Positions 22,470 to 35,267 of a DNA stretch of 64,000 nucleotides are shown here, in pieces. Origin of the DNA: Symbiodinium natans. Its lineage: Eukaryota; Sar; Dinophyceae; Suessiales; Symbiodiniaceae. The stretch lies in assembly GCA_905221605.1 (NCBI GenBank), contig CAJNDS010000342.1, positions 77,501 through 141,500 of the forward strand, read 5' to 3'. The notes under the pieces were generated by a model, which searched no databases, had not been told where the DNA came from, and saw only the letters and a list, made by a program, of their open reading frames with translations. Each line of letters begins with the position of its first letter. Positions within the stretch are counted from its first letter, which is position 1. A program made the position numbers and the translations under genes.

Positions 22470-24790
22470 TCCTCAGAATCAAGCCGAGGCAGCATGCGCG
22501 ACCGTAACCTTCGCTGGCCAGCCGCCCGCTCAACACAACTGCACACTTACGCTCATACAGATAAGCGGGTGTGCGAAAATAAGGGGAACCCTAAGATAGT
22601 CCCCCCAAATAGTAGGATTCTTTTCTATAGTAGGGATCCCAATCAGGTACCCCTAATGTCGGAAACCCCAATATTGCAGAACTTGGGTCGCTACCACGCC
22701 GTGAATCCATCCCAGCACGTCCTGAGCAGCAACCATGAGCAAGCCTCCTGTTGAACAACAGGGTGGAGAAGTGTGTTTCAGAGCTTGGTGTCTGCGAAGA
22801 ATTTTCATCAATCCGAGTGCTGAAAACAAAAGGGTTGCGTGCCATTGTATGTTCGTGGCCTAAATGCAGCAATGCTCCGCCATCTTCTCCAACATGCGCA
22901 GTTCATGCACGAAGAAAGGACCGCAGCCGTTCCAAGGTCAAGGCCCATCAGAGGAACCAAAGCATGACCACCTCCAAGCAACGCAACTCTATGTAATTCT
23001 GTGTATAAATAGTAACGTTCAAGACCTCGGTTCGTCAGACGTCTGCAAATGCAAGCCCCCGCAAGTTCAGTGAGGTATCGCAGGGCCCGACTGACAAAAG
23101 TATTCATGAAGCCACGCAGCTGATGCGCAAGGTAAATCTCGAAACGATGCTGAGAACGGAACCGAGAGCGGTCAATCGTGAACGATTTGCTCGGGATGCG
23201 AATGTAGCTCCTATCAAACTTGCATGCAAACAACCCGGATGCCAACTCTGAGACTCACGGAACACACACTCACACTCACACACACGCTCAAGGCATCAAA
23301 CATATCCACCTAACGATCAACACACATTCAATGGCATTCGGCATTCATGTTGCAATATCAGCTGCAGGCATGCAAAACTCCAACATGGCAGGTGCACCAT
23401 TTGGGGTCGAAGGTTGACACCGATGCCTGACTTCAATTATGCAGCCGTTGCAAAGGTTGTGCCGACAGCAAGCACGAAAGCGCAAGGGCTATGCAGAACT
23501 GCCACCGTTTAGCTGTCGTACTGGAAGCATGCAAAAGGGCTGGCTTGAACTTCGCCCACCTTGCAGTTTGCGATTTCATGGCTCTCGTCACCAGGCATTT
23601 GTTCTCTGAGCAATGATCACAGTACTTCATGCACAAGAATCTTACCCACGTCACCCCTCGAGACATTGAACGAACTGGTCATAGACACATGCAGCGACCT
23701 ACTGCAACATGACACAGCATGGCAAAACAAGCTGCGGTCAAATCAACCACATGGCTCCATTGCAAACTCACCTTGGTCTTGCTCTCGCGATCCAACCCTT
23801 CCTAGTGGCATGAACACACTCTCAAGACTACGTGCCCAAGGCTGAAACAGAAGGCCTCGAGCCTTTGCTAGTGGTAGGACTTTTTACGCTGAGGTTTTCT
23901 CCAGTGGCCAGAAGGCCTTCAAGGCCAAACCAATGTCCCAATAGTGTGTATGAGCCAGACAGAGTTTGTTGCTGTCTTGCAGCATCTGGCCACAAAATCA
24001 ATGGCCACCGTGGCATGTTGTGCCATCTCTCTGAGGCATCTTCAAGAATGGCACGAAGTGTGACTCGCATGTCAACTGCAGAACCTTTAGGCGGGCGCTA
24101 TCAGCCGAATGACTCGACAAAGCCGGATGACCATCTGACTGCCAAAGAGATGCTGGAGTGGAGCGCGGGTCCACAGCCACGATGGCAACTGTATCGACGC
24201 CCCTGCGCTGGAAGTGAAATAACGCACAAGCGTGCCCGTGAAGTCCGAAGGAAGACTTGCAGACTACTAATTGAACTCAGAGCACATGGCAGAAGGCCAA
24301 TCCTCTGACGTGTACAAGAAGGAAAATCCGAAATCAAGCACTTGAGCACCTCATAGGGGTTACGTAAGCAAAGGCACCAAGATGTGCCACGCCGACGGAG
24401 AGCGAAAGCCGCAAGCCGCCACGTAAAAGAGCTCAAAGGTGGGAAGCATGCACGGTTGGCAAGCTCCGCAGGCTCAGAACAACCTAAGCCTAGAATGGCC
24501 GAGAACTAAAGCGCGATCGGCTAAGTGGAGAGAGGACACAAGGACAAGGCGACAGCAGCGAGCCACAATCAGCCAACTGCGGGAGGCAAAGGAATCGGAA
24601 CTCGCTTCATGTGGCTTGTCGCGCGATCGCCACGTGAACTGGGTTCCGGCGTGCAACCTTGACTTTGCGTTGTGCAGGTCCATGAACCATGTTGCAGGAA
24701 GGCAAGCTGTTTAGCTCAAACTAGACGTTGGCAAACCTCGAATCGAGCTCAATGGCGTGCTCGTGTTTCCGAGGCTTGCCATCGGAGTGT
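22470..24790. other. No recognised gene; one candidate exon
   Basis: Apart from the candidate exon at 23055-23245, open frames on both strands are unsupported. 22580-22670 contains short GTAGGGATCC-type repeats resembling the 17161 and 25555 elements. Confidence 0.3.
23055..23245 (-). CDS. Candidate coding exon, unknown
   Basis: The minus-strand frame reads FACKFDRSYIRIPSKSFTID and continues through RFEIYLAHQLRGFMNTFVSR. It has a balanced composition, few low-complexity runs and G/C-leaning third positions, all more gene-like than the surrounding frames. No ATG, family or confirmed splice sites; it could be an internal exon or a pseudogene piece. Confidence 0.28.
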
Positions 24791-24794
24791 CGGG

Positions 24795-24815
24795 GCCATT
24801 TTGGCTCGGCTCAAG
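24795..24815 (+). other. Relict dinoflagellate spliced-leader sequence
   Basis: GCCATTTTGGCTC matches 13 nt of the conserved dinoflagellate trans-spliced leader (established: mRNAs carry a 22-nt leader ending GCCATTTTGGCTCAAG). It is followed at once by GGCTCAAG, the last 8 nt of the same leader, so the whole looks like two truncated leaders joined. The splice-donor sequence of a true leader gene is absent. Confidence 0.7.
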
Positions 24816-25081
24816 CAAGTGACGCGTACAGCGATGTTCTCAAAGAGTCACGTCGCGCTGATGAGGCAGTTGCGGCTGCTGTTTCAAAGTTTCTGGTTCA
24901 AAGTCTGACATGTTTTGTCAAGCATCTGTTGGATATCGTCCTGCGAAATTCAAATCATGAGAAACTTCACGAAACGCCAACAGTCCTAGCTTCGGTGGCC
25001 AGTATCTTGAGCCACCTCGTGGCGCGGGAATGCCGGCAATGCCATGATCCCTCCAACCTTGCAAATGAGGGGGTTGTGTGA
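24816..25081 (+). CDS. Candidate retrogene downstream of the relict leader
   Basis: The plus strand stays open from 24728 to a stop at 25081. After the relict leader it reads DAYSDVLKESRRADEAVAAA and then a Leu/Val-rich helical stretch (FLVQSLTCFVKHLLDIVL), ending near CRQCHDPSNL. A cDNA reinserted after trans-splicing would place a leader remnant just 5' of intron-free coding sequence, as seen here. No family is recognised, and the true start is unclear because the frame is also open before the leader. The leader evidence is stronger than the coding evidence. Confidence 0.35.
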
Positions 25082-25084
25082 TCA

Positions 25085-27760
25085 GAGGCTTCCACTCCAG
25101 AGGCCACGCCACTGATGCACAAGCGTTCTGCTTTGAGCATGGGCCTAAAAGTCAACGTTGAATGGATGCCTACAACTGCCCACACTTGCCGGCGGTCCGA
25201 ATCATTGATGCAGACACATATTTTTTGCAATGATGCTGTGAACAGTCTCGCGCTTTTCGCGCGTCCAACGCTCATTGAAGCTCGTATTGTGCAATGAGCG
25301 ATATTGGGAAGGCCGTTTTCGCCCTCAGAAGCGGGTGCCGCCTCTCTCTTTCTTCTCCACACCGGCCCTCACCAGTAGGAGTGTTGTGTGTTCAGAAGTA
25401 GGCGTGGCATTCTCGCCTAAAGCCGTTCACAGCGTTGAAGCTTTGCGGGACCCACTGGCAAGCCAAAGGGAATAGCCATCGGACAGAACGAGGTGGAACA
25501 GCAGAAAACCAAATGTCCTTACAGCCGCCCAAGAGTGAACGAATGTGATGTGATGGGATCCTTCTTCTTCTCAGGATCCCTCCAAAACAAATGGATCCGA
25601 AAGAGTAGGATCCCTGGTACCAAGCTGATGGCATGTTATTGCTAAGCGCCCGTCTGAAGGTCCTAGCATAGGTGCCTGAATAACTAAGCAGCCTCCGGCG
25701 AACCACGACCCCTGTTTTCATGGTTCGGCCCATTTGTTGTTTCGTTGATCCTTGCACCTCCTCCTACATGCTTGCTCCGAGCTGCATCTGCGCGAGAAAC
25801 CAAGATGCCTGGAAATGACATCCGCGCTGGAGCAGAAAATGACCTATCGAGAAGTTTGCAACCTCGTCTGCTGCAGTCAAATGAGGTCGTCAAATATCTA
25901 GCATCAAAGCAAAGTAGCGTTCTATGCCTCTCATTCAACGAGAATCCAAAGACCCATACTCTAGAAAAATACCCACAGACTTGCAGGAGAGAGGGTAGCC
26001 TCAAATCGTAGTTTTCATATTGACAGTCAAGATGCCAGGTATATGGCAAGGAAACTCCGGCGACTCCATATACCTGAGAAGCAGCAGCAACTCTGATTTG
26101 GGTTGAATTAACGGCACGTCTTCCTTTTCCTTCCACTCACTCAGATGCCTGGGAGCTTGCAGCTCTACAAAGAGCAAGCTTTGGAATGACCTTCTATGCC
26201 CAGGTACGAATCTGAACTGCCATTTCACGTTGACACATCTCCGTGCTCAGTGTCCCTGAGATGTGTTTTTCAGGCTCAGGGTATACGGAGCCCCCAAAAG
26301 AAAAGGATGGTTGATAGGCGCCTCCATCAGCGCATGCGCTGTGGAGGCAACCATCTCTGTATGCTCTACTAAGTTGTTGAGTGTTTCCAGCCTGAAGTTA
26401 AGCAGGAAGACTTAACGTCTATATATCCAGAATCACGGGATGCAAGAAACCTTGCAAGGCCAACGCTCTTTCCACTGCAGTCTAAGCAGCGGTATGAGCC
26501 TTTGACGTCTTCCTCTGTCTCTGTCCGCGTGCCCCATTTCGCAGCAGAGCCATCCGCATTAGCCACTGCCACTAGCGTCTGCTGGACATTTTCAACAAAC
26601 CTGCCCAGGATCAAAACCATCTTTTGAGGGCCCAGAAACCGGACAACATCGGACAACTGTAAGTTCAGTTTGCTCAAGAAAGACCGACGTTTTTGCTGCT
26701 GGCTACCAAGGCACGCTCTTCTTGCATTGAAAAGAAAATTTTGCTGCATCATGACATGGGCACATCATAACCGGCACCAGGAAGAAAAGGAGATGCGGCC
26801 ATGTGCGGCTGAGATTATGTGGAGCTTGAGCTAGCATCAAGATCAGGCTAGGGCCAAGGGTCCTCAGCTTAGCTTCATGCGTTTGCTCTGCTGAACCCCA
26901 GACATGATGAGGGAGTGGCAAGCACTAAACCCTAAACCCTAAGTTTCTATACATCTCCTTAACCTTAACCTCATGCTCTCTCTCTAAGCATTTCTTGTTG
27001 GCGTACATTGCAAGGACGAAAACCCATCAGGAAAACCCATCAAGGCTTAATCATAGGCTTCAGCAGTGCAGATGGGAGAAGCTCGAGGCATAAAGATTTG
27101 GTAGGGGAAACCTTGACTGGCCTGGCCCATGGGATGAAAACATTGTGCTGAAATTCCCAGGTTGCGAGTGTACCAGCATGACTCAAATTCTGATGCGGTT
27201 CAAGGTTCCCTCCCGACGTACAAGAAGATCTGTGCTGGAGCTAGATTGGCTGGGACTCTGGGGGCCTTGCAACCTTGACTGTGGAAAACTTGGACTCCCA
27301 AGGGACCACGGTCCCAGGGCTCAGGAGCGAGGTATTGTGCAGCTTTTTGCAATCCAAGTGACAAAGCCCACCAAGCAGGATACTTCCAAGCCTGATTGGT
27401 CAAAGGCCCGTGTCGGAACCATCATGTCAACCATGAGCTCAGATTACAATGCACGGAGCATTGATCCATTTGTCTGCAGTTGAGTTTGCAACAAACCATT
27501 CCCTGACTTCAAGAGGTTGACGAAGAAAATACTGAGACTATTGAACGCCCCAGAAGCACCGAAGGCGGCAACGAACACTCCCATCCTTGGGTTCAGGGTT
27601 GAAGAGCTGCAGGAGTCTGGATTCTGAGAGTCGGGTTCCTGCCTGAAAGTTATCTTACTTCGAACATCCCCACCTTGCTCCTCGTGAGAAGGAAAGAGCA
27701 CAAATAGGATGTTCAAACAAAGACACATTGATTCAAATACGCTTTCTTAGTTTTGCTTGC
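25085..27760. other. No recognised gene
   Basis: Contains four GGATCC sites within about 60 bp (25556-25616) and short CCCTAAACCCTAA telomere-type repeats in reverse orientation at about 26924-26942. Open frames on both strands have no motifs I recognise. Confidence 0.3.
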
Positions 27761-27764
27761 AATT

Positions 27765-27972
27765 GGGGTTGGGCACTCCAGGGAGACTCTGGGGTTGGGC
27801 ACTCCAGGGAGAAGGGTTGGGCACTCCAGGGAGTCTGTGGGGTTGGGCACTCCAGGGAGCCTCTGGGGTTGGGCCAGGGAGAGTCTGGGGTTGGGCACTC
27901 CACCAAAAGTCTCTGGTTGGGAACTCCAGGGAGTCCAACAGTCTCTGGGGTTGGGCACTCCAGGGAGGCTGT
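27765..27972 (+). repeat. Minisatellite, unit GGTTGGGCACTCCAGGGAG
   Basis: Eight or nine imperfect copies, separated by variable short spacers such as TCTGGG or CCTCTGGG, some with internal deletions. Peptide-like repeats in all frames are by-products. Confidence 0.9.
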
Positions 27973-27974
27973 AG

Positions 27975-30900
27975 GAGTAGACCGGGCGAGGAGAAGAGTT
28001 CCGGGCGAGGAGAAGAGTTGAGTTTAAAAAATCTAACAACCCCACACCGAAGGTGGGGAAAAACGAAAATCCACACACACTATTTGGGATTTAGCGTCTG
28101 AATCGCTCCCAGCAGGATGAAGAATGCAGCGGCTGTCGCATGGAGCCACCGCTTTGCAGCTACCGAGGTGCCAGCGGCGACGAAAGCATAGATGCTGAGC
28201 CTGAGTAGAGGTGGAGGCCTTCGAGTTCTGCTTCTTGGTATCTAGGAATGCATTTTCGTTTTGATGTAAAGTGGGGCGCCGAGGGCAGGACCCCCCTACC
28301 CCAATGAGAGTACATGTCCAGGCGCCGCCAAACCAGCTTCGCTTGTTTGTTACGGGACTACATCCCACGAATCAAGGAAGCTGTGTAGTTCTCGGTAAGG
28401 ATGTTTCGCTGCTCGTTTAATCCGTTTCGTGACACAAGACAATCTAGCTTAATGCTCCCAGCAACACCGTCCACAAAGCAGCGTGCAAGCCTGGCCAGGC
28501 AGGAGGTTCCCACCCTCCCCATTCAAAAAAAAACAAGTTGGCCCGAATCCTGGCTGAAGAACATCTATCGTACCCTGCCCCCCCTTGGTGTTGTTGGCCG
28601 GGCGATGCCGAAATACACTAACCATGCGAGCCGGCAGCAGAAGGGCCTCCTTCTTGCAATTCCCGATAATGAGCTGGCTAAGAGTCTTGCCAAGTATCCC
28701 AAAACAACTGAAGCTGCTGAGGCTACAGGATGCTACATCGTGGACTCGCTACAACGAAGCGTGCTACACCCAAGGACACACGCAAGCCGTTTCAGCCGAT
28801 ACTTCGATCTGAAGCATCTGAAGGAAGAATCTATCAAACGAATGCCACACTGAGGTTTCATGCCCCGAAGACTGCCTCGAAATAATCCGTACGAAAGTAG
28901 CAGCAGGTTCTGAAACGCGAACCCTCACCTCTACCGGAACTGGAACGCATGCTGTGTACCTACACTCGAACCCACCCGTCATGACCCCAACGAGACTAGG
29001 CACCATTCAGTCAACCAGTACTGACATGCGATAGTTGCTCCAAGAACAAAGGGCGACGTGGGACAAGTCAACATGTACAAAACACATAAGCTGTTTGGAT
29101 TCCGAGTCAGCCTGCCGGAAGAGACTCAGGAAAGGGGATGCCCAAGGGATCGAGAAAGGGGCCAACGATGCCTGCCACCACCTGCATGGACTTCAAGCTA
29201 ACACGGAAGCCTTCAGACCAGTGCTTAACAGCTGGTTGCTTCGGTCTTGAAAGGCGTTCTTGCTCTCTGGCAGGCTTGCTGCTACGTACTCATGTCGCCT
29301 ACTATGCTGGGCTCCTACAGCCTGGGTCCTTCTGTCGAAACTGTCTTCAGCATAGCCTCCACATCATGATGCGCATGCATTTGTGATGCAGACACACCTG
29401 CGGGTGGTGCTCAAGGACTGTTCCCACTGAGACGGAGAACCAGAGTGTCAATGTGGCGGCTGCCAGGGGAGGTGTCCAGAAGAGCGAGCTGACGTACCTG
29501 CCAAAGGCATGTCATACGCCCAGCCCGACATCAAAACACCATGCTGAAAAGTATGAGTCACGTGCGAATGGGGTGAACACGGAGCACTGGCGAGATTCGG
29601 CACCTACAATGCGCCTCTGTTTGTCAAAATCGGGCTTACAGTTGCAACGGGTTCAGCATAACCAGAAAAGGTGCCGTATCATGACCATGCAGCCTGACAA
29701 GACCTGAGCCTGATTTGTAAGGACACGGGCTCTACAGTAGTTTCGGGGCACAAGCTACCCCGTGGAACCAGACTGATGACCTTTGCCAGGGAGATGCCTA
29801 ACTCTTGGGTCCAAGCTTGCTTGACTAGCCAACGAATTGAACTCTCACTCTCCCAGATTGAGGTAACGCTTTGCTCAAGGCCCAGCGCACAAGGGCCAAA
29901 GGAGCCAGCGGGATGGCGGCCATAACCACACGCTTGGCCTCAGGCTGGGAAGGGCAACAGGGGGCGCGTACAGGCATGCATCTTATTTTTTTCAATGTGG
30001 GCTGAAACTCTGAAACAAAGGATTCTGCTGCAAGCCACCTCACACACCCTGAGTCTCTCTTGTCTGGGTTGGGCAGAGTTGAGGGCAAGACTGGAACATA
30101 GGGAACGAGGCCCGGAGGCGGGGGGCTTTTGCAGGCCGGCCACTTGGACAAGCTCTGAATTTCCTTTATAAGTCTCGATGCCCATGACGGAAGCAGCCCC
30201 TCTTCCACAGAACAGAAGACCCCGAGCACCCGGCCCTGAATGTTCTGATCATGGCGCCAGAATGGGGCGTATTAGCGTATTGTTAGGGCGAATGTTCGAC
30301 ATAGCGGATCCGGAGTGCAGGACCCCGGCCTCAAGCAGCAGATACAGTCTTGCGTCAGACCTTGAAGAAGGCTCCAACCCCAAACATCCTAGCTGCATTG
30401 CTTGCCGTATACACCCGCACAGACACACGTACCATCCCCGAAACTGATGCTTTGGGACTTTGCTTTTGGACCACATGCATCTCCCCTCGCAAAGTTTAGC
30501 CTTGGAACCTGTTGGATTTGCTGGCAGTCCATGAACTCAAACATTAAGCTTCTGAGCGGCTTCCCAAAACACAGCATCGCCCGATTGCCGAGGAAGGACC
30601 GCTTCCAACGACATTGCTGCCTGGGATTCCAGTTAGTTTCTGTAGGCCCATCCCAAGGTTAGCACACGAGGACCAAGTCTGAAGTGCGATCCCACGGGCT
30701 GGGAAGGAGACCCAATCCAAAGTAATCAAACCCGAGGCTTCCTAAAGGGGGATATGGCCCGACTCCTGATTCCAGGCCCCATCTGGGATGTTAGACCAAC
30801 TAACGGCCGCAGCTAGCACAGGTGGTGCAGGGTCACAAGAAAAGGTGTCAGAAACAATCGGCGGCGCAACTGCCAGAGCCCGAGCTGCGCAAGGTACTCG

Positions 30901-31180
30901 CTCCAAGTTTCTGGCATGAAAGAAGTTGCCTTGGTGCGGCTCGCAACAAACGGTCCTGAGGGTATGTTCTGACCAATGTGATGGATGCAGTCAATGCAGT
31001 GTTGGGTGCCTGGGCCTTCGGTCTATGAGTAGTGTCGCAACTGGACTGTCATGGTTGACGGGCTTTCTATGCGCTGCACTTAGAGGCGGACAGCTGCTTT
31101 TCTCCACACTAAAAACAAACCACGCAAAGACAAAGGAATCCCACTGCCTGCTGCTCCCAACATGACGAAGAGTCCCTACT
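27975..31180. other. No recognised gene
   Basis: An ATG-started plus-strand frame of 150 codons (28401-28853) and several shorter frames exist, but none has a recognisable domain. The downstream exons of the GT2 gene should lie toward the right part of this stretch on the minus strand; I could not find its expected QxxRW motif. Confidence 0.3.
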
Positions 31181-31184
31181 TGCC

Positions 31185-32705
31185 AGCCAAGTTTCACTGC
31201 AGTGGGGAAGGAACCGAATGCCATTCGCCGGGCATTTTTCGTGGACCAGGTTCGTCATATAGCTATCCTTCTCTGTCAAATATGCTACCCACCTGAGACA
31301 TAGATGAAAATTGCCCCAAACCAGCCACTTACACATACAAAAGCTACATAAGCCTCAACCTCCTATCGTGCAGTTGTAAAGGAAGCATCCTCTCCATTCT
31401 CAATCATCATCGAATCGAGCACCGATTCTTCACGGACGCCATCGCAATAGTCGGACTGCACTGCCCTCACCGCCTCGATGGAATACATCGCGCAGGAGCC
31501 CCTCAACGGAAACACAAACCGCATTGCGCTCCTCAGTTCTTCGCCAAAAGGTTTCCGGTTTTGGTTACAAGCACGAACAGCTTAGTGGCTTAGCGCTTGG
31601 AAACCTAGAAGTGGCCCGGACCCAAATCTGAATGCCTCGCCATCGTTGTGTTCCTGATTCAAAAGCTTACGTGCTATCTGTTCTGGATAGGACGACGATG
31701 ACTCCTCTCAATACTGTTGCTACTGCTAATATCACACGCGGGATTCTGGCCCATCCAGCCCAAAGGATGCGTGATAACATCTCGCACGGCCTGTGCCAGC
31801 AGGCAGAAACTATGAACCTTTTCCGGCACTGGCCAAGGACCACACGCCGCCAAGTCCTGCTCTTGCCTTGGCTGACATGTGTACCGAGATACCTGGAAGA
31901 CGGCTCGTCATTTGACTGGTCAGGTCCTAGCAATCTCAACATCTTCAAAAGCCTTCTTGCAATCCAAGTCTCAAGCATCTGAACATCTCACCCAGGTGCG
32001 TGGGCTCGACACGGCAGTCGCCGTCCAAGAAAAGAACAGCTTTGGGGTTGGGGCGGCCACAATCAGAATCGGCATGTAGAATAGACATGCACAACGCGTG
32101 ACTAGCACGCTTTGACTGGGGCCAGTCTGGGCCTTTGACGTACATCTCGTAAGGAACGCCTTCCTCAATCTCACCACGGATGCACACGCAGCCGTGCTCT
32201 CGCAGCACGCAGCCCGAAGGCAACAGGGCCAAAAGAGACGCCAATGTCGCCACATCCTTTGGCACGGGCGTCTCATCCTTCTGAGGCTGATTCTCATCTG
32301 AGGAGTCATTGTTTGCACTCTCAAGGTCACCTCGGGCTGACCCTGCCATCTTTGTGATCGTGTCCACGCTGACATTCTGCAAACCATCCACAAACACCAT
32401 CAAGCGGGCAGCCTGGGTGCCACTGAGTGTGCTGACGCTGTGTGCGAGCTCCTCTTTCGACTCCCGAAAGCAGGTCAGGACAACGAGCACATCCTCTTTA
32501 CGTTCTGGGTCATGCTCTGTATCCAAGGACATGGGTCTGAGAAGGCTTTTGGGTGCTTCTCGCACATGCTTCCTTGAAAGCACCTGCACCATAAGCATGC
32601 TGAACAACACCACCGGCAATGCAATGACGAAAGGGATGATCTGAAGGACCTGGGCTCCGCAAACAAGCCTAAACGTCCAAGACAGGGACCTTGCGGCTTC
32701 ACCTT
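31185..32705 (-). CDS. Chitin-synthase-like GT2 glycosyltransferase (partial, several exons)
   Basis: Three minus-strand segments follow the order of processive GT2 enzymes. The first (about 31985-32705) has a membrane span (VLQIIPFVIALPVVLFSMLM), a nucleotide-binding-type strand VLVVLTCFRES and the Asp motif AVLFLDGDCRVEP. The second (31390 to about 31555) has FPLRGSCAMYSIEAVR, comparable to the GAFSAYR region, and ends NGED. The third (from 31267 down) starts SYMTNLVHEKC, so NGED|SYMT rebuilds the family's GEDxxxT region across an intron that starts GA and is flanked by AG|GA. Such enzymes polymerise UDP-GlcNAc or a related sugar at a membrane. The first exon starts at an acceptor, so the N-terminus lies upstream. 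The QxxRW motif was not found; the substrate is not determined. Confidence 0.6.
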
Positions 32706-32709
32706 CCAA

Positions 32710-33437
32710 AAGCCTTCAAATCTCAACAACATCCGACCCCCTCAAAAGCCCAGGAGCTGATTGAAGACTGGCTCCGCTGAGCAGCATCATACCAGCGTCT
32801 GTGTGAGAAAGAAACATTGCTTGTCGGCTGGCAGGTTCTGCCAAACAAGCTACATTGAAGCTGCTTTTGAAGCCAAGGGCCTCCTCACCCAAGCATTGCC
32901 AGACAACAACGCGTCAACCAAAATTTAGGGCTAATTTGTTGCCGCAAAACCTTGAAAGGTCTACTGGTCATGCGAGGACGACAGCGATTTAGTGGCGGGA
33001 ATAGAGGAAAAGCAGATAAACAGGAAGGAAATTAGAAAGTTTGACATCCGCCAGGCGCTTCACTGAAGCTTAAGAGTTGTACCCGAACTTGCACAAGCCA
33101 GATTTTGCAAGCTCAAGCAATCTAGCACTGAAAATGCCGGCAGTGCCGCCACAGCATCTCTTTTTCTTACGTATAACTATGAACATTTATGAGTCTATGA
33201 AGCATATTCTTCTCCTTCTCGAGCTGCCGAAGAGGAGTTTGAGAATTGACCGGGGTTTCCAGTCGAGGGTCCACGATCTCCAGTTTGTTTTGAATAGGAG
33301 GTACCACCTAGAGGTACTGCAATGGTACTGCGCTCTTTCTGCAAAGTTTTATCTTCTTCAGATGTGGCTATCGTAGTTGGAAAGCTCATATCGGCCATAT
33401 CGGGCCTTTGTCTCAGTGATCAGGCTGGAGCTTCCGG
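32710..33437. other. No recognised gene
   Basis: Spacer between the GT2 fragment and the ATTG-rich tract; nothing recognised on either strand. Confidence 0.4.
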
Positions 33438-35262
33438 ATTGAAAGATTGTGCCACATGTGCACTCATTGCATTGAGAGTGTGCATTCAGTGCAGCAAATG
33501 CGGTCATGTCATTGTGTATGTATGACTCTTGCGTCATTTGATTTTATGTGCTTCGCATTTTGCATTGCACAAACGAAGGCCACAACGATTGAAAAACGAA
33601 ACCTTATGAACCTGTCTTGAACTGCCACTCATTGTGGCGGACTACGGTGTGGGATTGCATCCCGAGCTGGGCAGGATTGCCACGAACCGCACTGAGGAAA
33701 TTCCGCGCAGGATGACAGCATTGCAGCGCATTATGGGAACGGTCGTATTGTCGATTGGCCTGTGCTCTCCCTATGTTTTCATTGAATGCCGTGCTCATGA
33801 TTCTCATTGGCTGGTTGTCGCCAACCGATGAGATCGAGTTGCAACTGCGCCACCAGCACCCCACAGACATTCTCCAGCTGGATCATTGCTTCGTTGTCGT
33901 CTGGAGCGATCAGTGGTCCGCTAGCTCATTGTACGTGAAACACTTGATTGAGAATGAGATTCGAGCTGCAACATTGCAGTTCAACAGGGATTACTTTTCG
34001 TTCAACGATGTACTTCCAGGCAATTCCGCATTATGATTGGATCATGATTTTGGTTTCGCGTTGTCCGATTGCGCACGCACCACTGCACGACATGGACACC
34101 ACTGGATTGTCTGAGCTTTATTTCGCCTATTGCTTGCCATTGGTTTGGCATGGTTTGGCTATGGCAGATCTGTCATTGCATCTCACTGATACCTGCCGAT
34201 GGGACAGTGCAACCCTTCGCTCACCATTGGGATTTCCATTGGCAAATTGGCACGCACATGGAGTGAGGAACTCCTATTTGAACGAACAGCTCATCGAGAT
34301 TGTGGGTCTCGTGTTCATTCGCCCATTGTCAGCGAGCCTTCGCCCGGTCTTGAAGCAAGCTGATGGAAGAGGTGGCTTTGCAATTGGTGCAACCAAAGCT
34401 ACATTGCTGCTACGACGTTGGGACTTGGAATTGAAGACCCGACATTGAACCTCCCTGCGCCGCAGCATGATGCAGCCCGCCTGGTGTCATTGAATGCCGC
34501 AATTGGCGCCATTGGCTGGGCGGTGTGCGAGGATGGATTGCTGAGCGAGCCGAGTAGCTTCGGCATCCGCTATGGATTCATTGGCCTGCACGAAGCCATT
34601 CTGTGGCATGTTGACACAGATTGGTGACGACATGTCGGAATTGACCAAGGAAGATTTGCAGATTGAGCAGCCAGAAGATGGAACATTGCCCGGTCATGAT
34701 GGAATCACCGTCATTGTTCCGAAAGGATCAAGGTGACGATCGATTGGCGACTCAGCATTCATTCAGCACAATTTTGATTGCCATGGAAAGATGACACTGC
34801 ACGTGGATGGCTTTCTGTTTGTATGATTGGTTGCAGTTGATGCTTTACAATTGCTTTTACAGTTGCGGCGAGTCGATTGGCAGCTTTGCTGAACGTTTTT
34901 CAGGATCATGTATTGATTCGGGTGCATTGAAGCAGTCCAAAGCTGATTGCACAGTGCACCGTGAGTTTACTGTTTCTGTACTTCGTCGAAAGCTCGATTT
35001 TTTCCTCCCTATGGTTCAATTGATTCCAGATCTGATTGTGATGTGGCACAGCAAGAATTGCTGAGCCAAGGACCGTGTTAGAGATGTTGATCAGATCTGC
35101 TTGGCATCCACATTGATGCACGAGACATTGCATTGACGTTCTGACACCATTTGGGTCAAGGTGCAAAACATTGGAGACTCAAAATGATTGATGCACAGCT
35201 TGCTTTGGCCTGTGATTGTTGTGTTGAGTGATATTTCAGACCGGAAATCACATTGAACATTG
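33438..35262 (+). other. ATTG-saturated tract
   Basis: By hand count ATTG occurs 63 times on the plus strand in about 1.8 kb, against about seven expected from base composition; its complement CAAT occurs about seven times. Most copies are CATTG or GATTG, and about sixteen are ATTGG. Many gaps are 19-28 bp or about twice that. The sites fall in all three frames, so no single coding frame explains them. Open frames here (for example 33948-34448) have no recognisable domain. Confidence 0.85.
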
Positions 35263-35267
35263 ATCTT

